Source of the DNA: Anthonomus grandis grandis
Lineage: Eukaryota > Arthropoda > Insecta > Coleoptera > Curculionidae
DNA: 64,000 bases
Direction: 5' to 3'
Assembly: GCF_022605725.1 (NCBI RefSeq)
Contig: NC_065555.1
Span: forward strand, 9,438,938 to 9,502,937
Made by a program: the position numbers and the translations under genes. This document shows, piece by piece, positions 34,690 to 46,751 of the stretch (its first letter is position 1; every line of letters begins with the position of its first letter). The notes under the pieces are model-generated. The model did not search any database. It had not been told where the DNA came from and was given only the letters and a program-made list of their open reading frames with translations.

Positions 34690-35645
34690 ATACTTGATGG
34701 CAGGAAGTAGCAAGAAAATTACACGCTCCTGCAGCAGAATATCGGGTCTATTGAGTAAAACCAAAAGTACAGGATGTTCGGCGTAGAACTCGATAAAAGT
34801 CTAATCAAAGTTGACTAAGACAATATTTTTTAAATTTTGCTGATTTGTAACTTGGTAATTTCTAACAATGCTTAATGGTTAATATTGTTAATAAATAATA
34901 TATACTTTCGTTACTTTCCACGAAAGTCCCTTTACTAATTTTTTTTTAAGTCGAAGTAAACAATAAATAATAAGGTAATATTTCTTTTATATTTTCACTA
35001 CTTTTCGTAATTCTTGAGGCCAAAAAAGAAATTTTAAATAAAAAATCAAGATTAGTTTTTGGTAGTTTGATCATTTATCTCTTATACGGCAACAAAAAAA
35101 AATATACACATCACCTTTCACTATTTTGTCCACAGAAGCAAATGAGCTACTCTAATGTCAATACTATTCGATGTACGGTATTAATTTAAGGATTTTTGAC
35201 AGTTTTCATAAATTTACTCCCTTATTTTGTTTCTTGTCATTTATTTCTTCTTCACTTTTTATCATGTATTAAATATTAAAATAGATATTTATAAAATATT
35301 TTTTAAAATAATTATTTATAAATTTTTATAATATAAACTAGTAACGATTTGTCTGACTGAATATAGCAGTAGCCTTTTGTCATATTGGTCTCAGAATAAG
35401 GCCTAGTGACATAATATTATATTTCAACAAAATTGTATAGGGCTAAACTCTATCTAATTGTGTTACAAAAATATATTTTAAGGAATAATCAAACCTCCAA
35501 GTAACAGGTCTTAAATGCATTATATTAGATCAATAGATGTACGTGTTTTATACAGCTTAATTCTACCCAAGGAAAGCTCATTTTCTTTACTAAGAGGCGA
35601 AACTTGACAGGCTTTAAACCCTTAACTATGTATTAGACTCGCCTA
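34690..35645. other. AT-rich interval, nothing recognised
   Basis: No gene or repeat supported. The last part may belong to the retrotransposon remnant that follows. Confidence 0.4.
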
Positions 35646-35649
35646 ACAT

Positions 35650-36470
35650 TGAGGCAGTAGGTTAGATACTTGGGATTTACTTAAGACAACAAACTCATGA
35701 TTAAAACTCACGTAGAGAACAAGCCCTAATATAGCAATTAGGGTAATCAATGGGCACAAGATAAACTGTCAGACCCTATGTTCTCCAGTGGCTTTATATC
35801 GCAGCCACACGACTAAGAGTCTTATACGGATCCGGTAGTAAGGTCATCAATGCTCAAAAATAGGCTTGATTCTAAGAAATGGTCTATTTGGGAAGTACTG
35901 GAGCCATGAGAACAACACTTGTGGCATCCATAAGTGAACATTCTTGGATTCACCGGAACTCTCAGTCTAGATTGAAAGGAAGGCCATAAGGGCGCATTAG
36001 AGAATAAAGAATATCAAAGAATAGCACAATGTTCACTCAGGATAAGGTTATGCTGCAATCATCTAGATATTCTATAGCGAGTGACAAACTAAGATTAAAG
36101 AAAGCTTTTCAGGTGGAAATCCCGACGGTCAACGAACCAAATCAAGAAGCTGAAAGGTTTCCAGGCCTGGTACACACATGGGTGGAAAGCACTAAGTCAG
36201 CCGGAGCCGGACTGTACAGGATGGAAATGAACACAGGGGAACAAGGTAATGAGGGGACTTGTATCTACTCTGATAGTAAAGATATAATAGTCAGAATCCA
36301 AAAACTCAGGGTTAGTCCAGGAGTGCAGAGACCCAGTAACAAGACTTGCAGTACATAAGAAAGTGACACTAAGATGGGTCCCAGGACACTCGGTTATCTA
36401 GGACAATGAACGAGCTGACGAACTTGCAAGACAAGGTTTCGTTAGCCTCTTTGTAGGCCTCATTAAAAAA
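35650..36470 (+). pseudogene. LOA/R1-like RT C-terminus and RNase H remnant
   Basis: Starts with a thumb-region block, VRYLGFT then DNKLMIKTHVENKP (35670-35730). Near 35910-35950 TGAMRTTLVASIS corresponds to the TGAMRTTPTAALE block of this clade. From 36029 a frame holds KKAFQVEIPT and AGAGLYR (the GAG..Y that follows the usual YTDGS, itself degraded), then IYSDSKDIIVRIQKLR with the RNase H second acidic region. After a frameshift it reads VTLRWVPGHSVI and NERADELARQG, the RNase H C-terminal motif. It is much more decayed and more AT-rich than the 27.3-29.4 kb copy, so it is an older insertion of a related lineage. Confidence 0.8.
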
Positions 36471-36799
36471 CAAATTTTCCACGAACTTAATAATTGAGAA
36501 TCCTGACTGGGCATAACTTCCTAAACAGGCATCTACACCTTCTTGATATAAGAAAAAGTCCGCTCTGTATGAATTACGGTACAGGACACGAAACTTTATA
36601 CCATATATGAGAAATTTGTGACAGAAGTCATCTGAGACGGACAATTTTTGCAGCTGCGTCACTCCAATGGAAAGAAGATTATAGAATATCTCCATATTGA
36701 AGTAGTGTTAGTGGTTACGCTCGAAGTCAAATTATTTCAGTGCACTTATGTTTGTTAAGGAGAAGTTGATTATAAAAAGTAATGTAAAGATCAAAAGTG

Positions 36800-37065
36800 A
36801 AAATGTCCTTCACACAGTTAAGCACTGAACTTGTCTTGGTCTTTTTTTATCTCCAATTTTTTTAAAAGATTCATGCTTCTAACTTAAGCGTACTTTTATG
36901 TAAATAATTCTTTCAAATATTCATCTATAGTAGTAGAAGCATCCACGAATAGCAAAAGTTGATTTAGTTTCTGCAAAGTCTCTATATTTATTATACAGGT
37001 CTAAGTGTTTCAATAGTTTGGCCAACATAAACCGCATTGCAATCTCCGCATCTTAACAAACAATT
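36800..37065 (-). pseudogene. possible Penelope-like GIY-YIG endonuclease trace
   Basis: Minus strand, starting near 37065: LLRCGDCNAVYVGQTIETLR, which resembles the C..C...YVGQT.R core of the GIY-YIG nuclease at the C-terminus of Penelope-like retroelements. Further downstream (lower coordinates) KLEIKKDQDKF could match the closing segment. Frames break repeatedly and the RT domain is not found nearby. The CGDCNAVYVGQT string is the main support. Confidence 0.55.
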
Positions 37066-38435
37066 CTTGATTTAGCTAAGCTATCTCTATTGTCTTTACT
37101 GTTAAGTATATGATTATAAAGAATGTTTAAAATTAAATTTTAGAAAAATAAAAATTAGGGTTCTTAAAAAAGATTAACTAATTGCAAATAAACGTTACCA
37201 AAATAAATTAAAGAGTATAGAAATAACTGTTCAAAGGAGCAAATTTATGTGAATATGGTGAAATAGAAGAGAGTTGTATGACCTTATCTCTGTATAAAGA
37301 ATTTTATATATTTCAAGAGAATTTGTGTATTTTTTCTAAAAATAGAATATAAGTCTAGGCAGGGTTAATTCTTCTGGTTTTCCTTTTTTGACGTAAACCT
37401 TATTTGGCGATGTTCTAATAATTTATAGCAATAGAAAATGTATAAACTATACTGTTAGTAATTTGACTGTTCATAACTTAAAGCATTAATTCATGTAATT
37501 TCGCTATGGACGGGAGATGTATCACTCGGTTACAATTAAGTAGCATTGGGAATTACGCTAAATCGACGTGAGCATGAAAATTTCGTTAAGGAAAGAAGCG
37601 AGATAAGACCCCATACCCAACCCAGGTATCTGCCTAAGAAACCAGGTAAATATAAAAATGTTTTGTTCAATCTCTTAGACTTAACAGGTTATTAGATTAC
37701 CCATTACGATTTTAGAAGGGTTCATGTTATTCAAAAGCGCAATGACAAGCAATATGCAATTTTGATATCTAGGGGCCTAAAGAATGCCTTCCTCGGAATT
37801 AGGATATAATTTAAATCATTTGGCTGAATTTTTGGTAAAATTGTTAAGATAAATTAATAATAAATATCGTCGACCATGAGGACTAAGCGTATTTAATCCT
37901 TTTTTCCAATTGAAAATGAAAAAAATCTTTTGAGATATATAGAAAACCTTCATGGACATGTATGTATTACTGTTTTATATTCCTATTTTACTATATTTAC
38001 ATAATTTTTGTGCTCTTAATAGTTTCTTCTTAGAATAGCAGGTTAGAATGGTAAGTCACATACAATCTTATGTGACTTATTATTCAGTGCATCCGTTATA
38101 AAACCAGTGGTCTTAATCTTTACTAGATAAATACAGTTTAATACATAATTAAATCACTTATTTATTAATCTTCTTTAGTTTAGTAATGCATTGCTTACAA
38201 ATTCACTTTTACTTTAGATTATGTGTATTTATTAAGTCCCGACGAGTTTTATTTTTATGATGAAATTTAATAAATATGAGTTATTTTCTGAAGCATATAC
38301 ATGAATTAAGTAAAGTCATATCAAAATAAAGTCCGGAGAATTATCAGGAATATCTGAGGACTAGCTAATATGTCATGCCATGCTGTTTATCTATCTATAG
38401 CCCTTAGTAAAGATGCTTGCCCCAATTGAAATACC
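37066..38435. other. AT-rich interval, nothing recognised
   Basis: A slightly less AT-rich patch at 37500-37650 shows no coding frame with a domain. No repeat was identified. Confidence 0.4.
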
Positions 38436-38439
38436 AATC

Positions 38440-38720
38440 TTATCTAAAAAGTAATGATATATATGTAGTCATAGTAGTATTTTGTGAGTTATCTAAAGCC
38501 TTTGACTACCTTCACATGGGATAGCATCTTTTGGAAGCTTAAAAAGCCTTTTTAAAGAGCTGTGAATAAAACCAATAGCGCAATCTTGATGCCCACATTT
38601 AGATAACGATATATGTCATTAAAAACTCAACACTGTATCAAAAATATCAAAGCGACTTAAGAACCGCATGAAAGTACTTCAAAAACTTTAATATAAAGGA
38701 AAGTAAACCAAAAATATTTC
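38440..38720 (+). pseudogene. RT scrap (non-LTR)
   Basis: The string VVFCELSKAFDYLH near 38480-38520 matches the first catalytic Asp motif of non-LTR RTs (usually LDLSKAFD). It is followed, with stops, by LLEA and KAF-type residues. Nothing else of the RT is convincing in the following 300 bases. Short, hence moderate confidence. Confidence 0.5.
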
Positions 38721-38724
38721 AGTG

Positions 38725-41700
38725 TCAAAGCTAGTTGCTTTTTTAAAAACTCATTGCACTTAAAGTAAAAGGGATCTCATTAATTTTATATTCCATTAAT
38801 ATTTACAACGCATTCCGTCACCCGAACTATATTAAAGGAAAGTCGGGCTCGTGTTAATATTGAGAACTTAAAAGAAAGTGCCGTTAATTTAAGTTTTCTC
38901 GGGCATCTTTAGGCTTAAGAAATAAGAGTAAACTTTGAACTACCTCCATGTAATTACACGCCACGGCGTCTTTATGTCTAGATACAAGATGAACTTTTGC
39001 GCAAATCAAAATTTAATTTTTCGCGAGAAAACAGGCATATTTTGAAACTTCGTATGTTTATGATCGGTTTTATCTGTAAGCAAAGAATGTACTTAATTTT
39101 ATTAAATACATTTCCGGTGACTTATTCTTTAAAAAAATATAAGTAAAATATGGTATACTGATGTAAAATATATTTGATATTAAGCATAAACTCAGAAACA
39201 CAAGTCGTTTATTATCTGTTGAAATGACAAAAGTTTCATGTAAATAGGTGGCTCTTGTTTTAAATATTGCTTATAGGAGCCAATGTGAAAAATTCAAGAA
39301 ATCAGTGACAATAAACTTACAAACTTTTGTAAAAAAGAATGTTAGAGAAATAAAGTATGTTGTTCCAGGTAGTTTGCTTATATTTTTCCACAACTTCTTA
39401 TAAAGTTTTTAAAAGGCTAATTAAATCCGTTAACTATTTCATTAAATCAAAGGTATTCAGGGGAGTTGTGAATGGAAGTTTCTTTCCTAGTCTGAATATA
39501 TTTCTCTAGAGAAATTCGCATACCTAATTCGGAAACAATACTTCGGCCATTGTGGCTGCTTGTTGATTAGAAACGGGATAATCTTTTAGCCCGGTTATTT
39601 ACTTAGGTATTTTATAGTAAATAAATACAGATTGATTTAAGGAAAGACGATAATCTTATGAACAAATCAAATTTTAATTCAAGTTTACACTAGTCTCCTC
39701 GAAATATCCTTAGTCTTGCTGATAACTTAAAATACATAATATAATAAAATTGTGTTTAAAATGGGTACCCATCCGTGCTCTAAAATAACGAGACAACTAC
39801 ATAATTCGTACCGTCTATTCCTTGCGACATGTCTTTAGGGCATGGCATCGGTGAAGAGAAGATAGAAGCGGTCCTGGCCACATTCCATTACCACTGACTT
39901 TCCTGCGGAATATTGATGTATTCGTCTATACTATTCACGAATACAAATAGGCCACAAGCCCTTTATTTTACAATGCTCTGTCGGTTCTCTTGGGGATTCA
40001 CCAATTAAGTTATTCGTAATTTATTTATTTTTCTTTCGCATTTATAGATTTTATATATTTGGTAGTTTATAGTATAGTTACCGCGTTATAAACTATCCAA
40101 ATACTAGAGTATAATAGTGTAATTAATATTACTACACTAGATGTTAGCTCAATCAATTTTGTAATATTGCGGGAAACTGGTATTTTCCGAACAGAACTTT
40201 TTTCTTTGAATTTATCAGGATAGCGCGTACACCACGATGGTTATTCAATAAAAATCGCGCAAAAATGATTTTGTTAATTTGGCTTCTGTAGTGTAGATCC
40301 CGAAGGTCGAAAAAGTTTTTTTTAAGCAAGATGGCGCTCACAACTTATTTTTATTTAATTCTTGATTTATTACAATAGTAATAACTAACTAATAACTAAT
40401 TTTAATATATTAAGCCTTTGTGCTTTGGACTTATAAACTTATGATTGATAACTAGATTAAAAATTATTGAATTGTTAATATGAGCTCCAGAGAACCAGCG
40501 GAAACTTTCCAAAAGACTCAAAAACAAATTTTTTCATAGAAAATTATTATAATTTTAGTTCACTTGCTTTTTTTCATCAAAATGGTACCCATCAATTATA
40601 GTAGTCAGTTGGCCTTGTAGTTTCATAGCTCAATAACTTGACAGATTTGACTATTCTCGTTTTGTCTGTATCCTCAAAAGTTCATATCAGGGTCAAACCT
40701 GACACCAAATGAGATTTGACAGATTTGGTTTTTGTGGTTTGAAAGTTAAATAGTCACTTTTAAAATATCTTCGTGTTCTCAAGGTCATGACTGATTCTGA
40801 TGATTAATTGCACTACTACTTCAACTAATCTAGTATGTCGCTATAGTGCTACAAAACTGTAAGATGGTCCCAAATCGCCATTATTAAGTCGCTTTAAATC
40901 GATGTATGTAATTCACATATTTTATTTTTTTCAATTTTGCTATTTGTTATTGCAGCAACTTGATTAGACACCAGTAAGCAAAAAACTAGGAATATTAAAA
41001 CAAAGCTAATGAAAACAAAAATGTTTAATTTCTACTAGAAATGAGATATTAATTACATGACATACATAATTAAAAATTGTTTTAAAGCAGCAAATAAACA
41101 TAAATAAGCAAGTAGGTACTACATTTACTTTATTGATTTTTTGATTTGCGGTTTATCGATAAAAGAACATACACACATATATTAATATTTTACTTACTGT
41201 GCTAACTTTCCTTTTTAAAATTAAAAATACTTAGGCAAATATTATATTACATAGATACCTTATGCTTTATTAGTACTGTCAAAACTTGAAAAACTTATCA
41301 AAACTTGAAGGTACTACTAAGTTGTTTGTGGTCATCTTATTTAAAATAGCCTATATATATATTTTTTTATCTTTCTTCAATATCTTGTCTTGGATTAATA
41401 AGCCAAAATATCTATCGGCAGTTAACACTTTTATCCTTATGTTTTGCTATTTGTGGAATATTCGAACTTTTATCCTCATAAACAATAACCTAAGGCATAA
41501 CTTTAATAGTCATGATCCTCACTACCTTAAAACCGTTCAGTATTTTCCATATTATGGTATATGTCAGTATATAATGGGGTTTTAATGTAGAACTAATTTG
41601 TTTTTTTTTTCTAATAGTAGAATATAGTATATTCCAAAGAACAAAGTTAAACTATGTGGATAATCTCAATTTACTCTAATTTTTCTAAATTTATAATTAA

Positions 41701-42030
41701 AATTGCACTAAAGAAAGATGCAAAACTAATCGATTGTAAGATATAATGTCATCGATTTTTTTTTAAACGGCAACCCCGTTTTTTTATTTATGTTATTAAA
41801 GGACTTAAAAAGTTACATATGCGTGCCAAATTTTAATTTTTTACTCTTTTTCTTTTAAAAAAAATTTAACGAACATTATGGAATTCGAAAAATATATTCA
41901 ATTAAATAGTCTTTCTTTAATCAGCGTTTAAAACTAAATAAATTAACTAACTTACAATACTCTAAAGGAAACTAAAACTCGTATTGAATGTTTTTAATAA
42001 CGTCGCCGGAAATTAGCCTAAACTCCTATC
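38725..42030. other. long AT-rich gene-poor interval
   Basis: No gene supported. A less AT-rich patch lies at 39770-39990. The segment 40590-40870 reads like repeat or transposon sequence (tgacagattt occurs twice) but has no domain. Open frames 40153-40341 (minus) and 41286-41585 (plus) match nothing known to me. Confidence 0.35.
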
Positions 42031-42034
42031 TTAT

Positions 42035-42550
42035 TCGTTTTTTCAAATCAACATATTTACAGTTTGATCCTAAAAACCCCGGGTCTTTTAATCTGCTCTT
42101 CAAGTAACCCCATAAAAAAAAGTCCAGAGGTGTTAGATCCGGAGCTCTGGGTGGCCATTCAAAATCTTTTATGCCAATACACCATCCAGGTACTTACAAG
42201 CAGGTCTTTAAAAATAAGTAGGCGCGTTGTGCTATTGAAACCACATGTTCCTATTCGAGACATCAGTTTCTCTAGGGCAAAGGAACAAAATACCCAAATT
42301 TTAAATAACGTTGTCCTAGAAGAATTATACAAATTTTGCTCCATTAAGATTTTCTTGAAAGAAAATCGGTCCTATAACTCACAATCACCAACAATACCTG
42401 CCCAAATATTGGCTTTGACTGACGACAACTTTTACGACTCAATATAAAAGTTCACTCATTAGAAAATAGGAAGTTTTCTATTCGTTAAACATTCCTGTCT
42501 AGTAGATAATTGATGACGGCATATCTTACATTTGAAACATCCTGTATAAA
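42035..42550 (-). pseudogene. minus-strand Tc1/mariner-superfamily transposase remnant
   Basis: Read on the minus strand from high to low coordinates. A tip-like tatacaggatgtttcaa (near 42530-42550) is followed by a deletion. Then come NIWAGIVGD and, after a frameshift, GPIFFQENLNGAKFV. The second catalytic block is degraded to MWFQ.HNAP (Asp replaced by His), then KYLDGVLA, and the third block is EWPPRAPDLTPLDFFLWGYL with the Asp kept. A tail VDLKKRIR lies near 42040. The plus-strand open frame 42064-42447 is its shadow. The helix-turn-helix and first catalytic block are missing. Confidence 0.85.
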
Positions 42551-42554
42551 TTTT

Positions 42555-44685
42555 TTCCCCATATTTTAAAGAAGAGTAACAATGTTTTTAGCAGATCTTG
42601 CCTTTCGTCAAAGTGAAGTTATTGATAATTGTTTAATAAACTAGTAGACTTAAATTTATCTTAAAAGTTTTACGCTGCTTTGAGCTTAGTGCCTGGCAAT
42701 ACATTATAAACCTTTAAAAAGCACGTTGCTTTCCTGTTTACCAAAACATCAACCTGTTTTAAAAATACAATTAAGGCCATATATTTTTTTAATAAAAGGC
42801 AATACTAATAATGGTAAAATTTAACTAAATCATGATTTAATTCTCCTATTAAAATTTCCAACTAACTTAAAAAATAGATAACAATCAAGCTCGCAAGACT
42901 CAAATGACTGACTAATTATATTAGATATCAATTTTTATAATTAAATTTTGAAAAAAAAAATAATATCTAAAGAATTTTTACAAAAATGCAATATATTTAG
43001 TTATTTTCCTTAATATAATTCTTAATATAAATATAATTATAATTCTTTCCTTAACTATAAATATTTATATTTAATTGGTAATTAGTCAACCAAGCACAGT
43101 AAACGGTTTTCCTTTACCCGGTTTTTCACTTTGATCGCAACCGACAGCGTGTTTCTTACTTCAAAATTAATTAAACGAAGCATGACTTTTTAGGTATCTT
43201 TCACTTCTCAGGCTTATTTGGTGATTTGATTTTTTAAGCCTTGGAAAAATTTGATTTAAATTAAAAAAATTACTTCAGTCAAGTAATTTGGTTTATTTAA
43301 GGTAGAGTAAAAGGATATTTTATTTAGGATTTATAAAAATTATACAGTTATATATAAAAATTTCCAAGATAAAGATTTTAAGCATGGCGATCTCCGAAAA
43401 ATACAGTTTGAGTTAAAATAAGGAGAAGTTGTATGGTTTGAAGCGTATTTACTTGAAATTCGTAAAATTATCATGGCCTGCTCGATATTTCGAAAAACAA
43501 AAAATTAAGAATATATATATTTGTTTTTCACTTAATTTAAAAAATGTTATGGTCTTAAGAAGCGTAGAGGTTAAATGAGAATAATTAAAAAGAACCACTA
43601 TGCAGACTAAGTGGTTTATAATTTTATGAAAAAAATTTATTAACACAAGAACTGAAAATCGGAGAAACAATAATACATGAAAATTTCATCGATATCATAC
43701 ATCAAAGAAACTAATTTATACTATTTATATAACAAAATTCAGTAGGTAAAAACTAGCAGATATCACACCTCAATAAGATCAGTACATAACAATAATAAAA
43801 CCAAAACATGATGTTTGGTCTGATATTACCTTTAAGGCGTCATATATGATTAATTAAAATCCTACGACACGACTTTTTTAACTTAGCAAATTAATATTGA
43901 ATGTTTTTTTCCTCTCGTCGTTGCTAAGTTTTTACGTATTTCTATTGAAAAATATGTTGTCTTTTAATCTTTTCTTTTGGTCAGTATTGGCCTCTTTCAT
44001 CTACTTTCAGTTATTTAAGAATTGTGCTCTTCTAATCCGCATTAAACTGACACTCTTCTTTATGTCATCACACCATCGTGTAATAATTTTTCCTCATGAT
44101 AATAATCATTCCTCACCAAAGTCTCCATCAAAGAAGCTTTCTAGTATATTTTTGCTCTGTTACACTCACTTTACACATTACAAAGTCCCAGTTTGGAGAT
44201 TTTGTCTATAACATTGATGGCCATATTTCTTTCTTAATTTTATTTCTTCTATTTTGATTTTGGATTTATTGTTCATTTTCTGTTTTCCTAAGTTCACATG
44301 TTAGAAAAATAGAAAAAGCAAATAAACAAGTGCATTGTGCTTGAATAATATTAAGATATTAAAGCTTAAATTTGTACATAGATGTAATGATATCTCCTCA
44401 TGGGTGAAATACGTATTATCTTTTATAAACTAATATATATACTGATACCTTTGATTATATTATTTTTTAAAGTATCTATAAAGACTAATATCGTAACAGT
44501 AAGGTGTCCGATGTAACAACTTTTTTCATTTTACAACAGATGGTCAGCTTTATAAAAAATTGATTATTTGCTATAGAAGGTAATACACCTAGAACAATTT
44601 TTTTTGTTATATTACCTATGAATAGTAAAATTTTTGTAATAAAACAAGCTTTGTAATATAGAGCAATATCCCGGAAGTAGTACCA
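42555..44685. other. AT-rich interval, nothing recognised
   Basis: Open frames 43449-43670 (minus) and 43897-44211 (plus) are rich in hydrophobic residues because of base composition; no signal for a real gene. Confidence 0.4.
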
Positions 44686-44689
44686 GTTT

Positions 44690-44960
44690 TTTTTCGGAAA
44701 TCTTTATTTTAGCCATTAGCAATAGCCAAGTTGGGTCGGGCAATATTGCAAGAACAATAATTATATTGGTTTTTTACAGATTGTCCAAACGTTATTATTA
44801 TGATATTTTGCATTAGAATATTTGCAATTCGATCCTTAATGAAAATTGTACATCTCTGAGTTCCCCAGATCTAAATTTGAAATTTTTTCTTCTGGGCATA
44901 TCTAAAGTCATCAGTTTACCACTGTGGAGGATGCGGATGATATAAGAGTTAATTAGTACA
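44690..44960 (+). pseudogene. possible transposase C-terminal scrap
   Basis: Around 44855-44930, adjacent frames give SSPDLNLKFFLL and FFFWAYLKSSVY. Together these resemble the RSPDLTP.DFFLWGYLKS.VY motif around the third catalytic residue of Tc1/mariner-superfamily transposases. It needs one frameshift and nothing upstream confirms it. Confidence 0.35.
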
Positions 44961-44964
44961 TAAG

Positions 44965-46130
44965 TGGTTTATTATTTAACTTGTTTTAAATTTACTTACC
45001 TCATTTAATGTTTTTTACAGTAACGAGCCACAGATATTCAGTTGCATATTCAGTCACAGTTAATTTATTACCTAATTTAATATCCCTACCTAAACAACTC
45101 AACCGCTGAAGCCGCTTAGCAGTATTTTATATATAGTAAAAGGTTAAACCGTGGTCCTCCCGTTCAATCCGTTAATAAAGCTCTGACAGCGAATCCATCA
45201 TAATTTTCTATGGCTTTTAGCGGGTATCGCTTTTAGCATTAGAATGGCTCCCCGAAACAAAGAAGTTCTAATTGACATAACATTAATTAAATTCGTTCAG
45301 TAATTAATAGCAGTTATGCCCGCGGGCATTCTCTTTTAAAAGCACTGTTGTTAGGATACTGAATTTTTTAATATTTACCAAATTAAAATAAAAATATAAT
45401 TGCATTAAATGTGGACGATATGCTTAGAAGGGATATTGTATTATTTGGTATCAGCAAATCTAAGTCATTCTGTGATAAATTAACTAGATTTCAATCAGTA
45501 CAGTTAAATTCCCTTAGGTCCAATAATAAACGCATCTATCAGAGTTCTTTAGGCAGGTGCAACGTTAAATTCGCAGCATATTTTGTGGCGTTAACTTTAC
45601 AGTGTTACTATTTTGCCAAGAGTTTGCAGACGGTAGCTCAGAATTATTGGAGGCTTGGGATTGTTCGAAGTTTCACTTATGACTTATATTAAATAAACTA
45701 TTATTAAATTAGAGGGCGCCACGTTGTTTTTAAACGAAAGAAAACTAAAAAAAGACTTTTAAGTCGATCTTTTAAGTCGTCATAAAACCAACTGCTCCTA
45801 GAATTTTGCAAGCTGATTTAAGTGTTAATTCTTCTCAAACAATAATTTATTTTACGAGGGTGAAAGTTTTCGTAGCTTAATATTAAACTGTGGTTTCAAA
45901 AATTAGGGTTTAATATCCTGGTCTATAAAATAGTTCCTCTAACTCTTACTTCTTAAATTTTTTCAACTTAAGTAATAAATATAAAAAATTGGACCAGAGC
46001 ATATCATTTTTCATGTATTATTAAAAAAAAATTGTAAAAAAAAATTTAATAAAGATCTTTAATCTGTATTTTCTTATTTCCAAATATTTTGATTTTTAAA
46101 TTTTTGATTTTATTATAATTATTTTTTTTT
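44965..46130. other. interval with a less AT-rich patch
   Basis: At 45080-45340 the sequence is less AT-rich and includes several TAATTAA-type sites (cattaattaaatt, cagtaattaatag) of the kind bound by homeodomain proteins. The frame 45411-45692 is unrecognised. A regulatory role is only a guess. Confidence 0.3.
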
Positions 46131-46751
46131 AATACAGTGTGTCCCACTTAAGGGTTAGCCACCTCTCTAAAATTTTTGTTTCTTGACCAATTTTCAAAAA
46201 CTTTTTTTTGTTGGATAGATGGTCAAAAATGGCACTTATGAGCCAAGTTTAACGTTTAGAGAAAGCAGGTCATGGCCTACTATATTCAAGTTTGAAGTGC
46301 GAAAAATCGAGAAGTAGTATTAGCGATATTTATTTTTGAAAAATGGTACTGGATTATTGTTCAGGACCACTTAAAACATAAGTGCACCAAATTTGGTTAT
46401 GATAGTATACAGGGTGTTGAAATAAATTGGAGTCAAATTTTTAAAAGGCGCAATAACATTCTTAATCAAATACGAATATTTTTTAAATTTTTGGCTAATT
46501 GGCATGCGTCTTGAGAACACAAAGGCTGGAAATATCCTTCAATAAACAACAATCGATCATATTATCATACTATTTTGGGCTCAATTTGTTTGTTTTTTTA
46601 TGAGCTTGTTTGTTAAATTCCAAAGATATGATTGTGTCTGGTTAAAAATTATTTTGTGGGAATTTTACCCAAGTATGCTATGAAAGAAAATGTTCCTGAC
46701 AGTTTGTCAAAGTTTTCATGTATTTAGTTCATTTTGACTTGTCGAACAATT

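Noticed and set aside
36369..36695. 108-codon minus-strand frame
   Set aside because: Its start overlaps the RNase H end motif on the plus strand and it has no domain of its own.
40590..40870. segment with repeated tgacagattt considered as a MITE
   Set aside because: No inverted ends or target duplication visible.
42064..42447. 127-codon plus-strand frame
   Set aside because: Antisense of the minus-strand transposase (PDLTPLDFFLWGYL reads on the other strand).
43897..44211. 104-codon frame rich in Phe/Leu considered as a membrane protein
   Set aside because: The hydrophobicity follows from T-rich codons; no homologous pattern or context.
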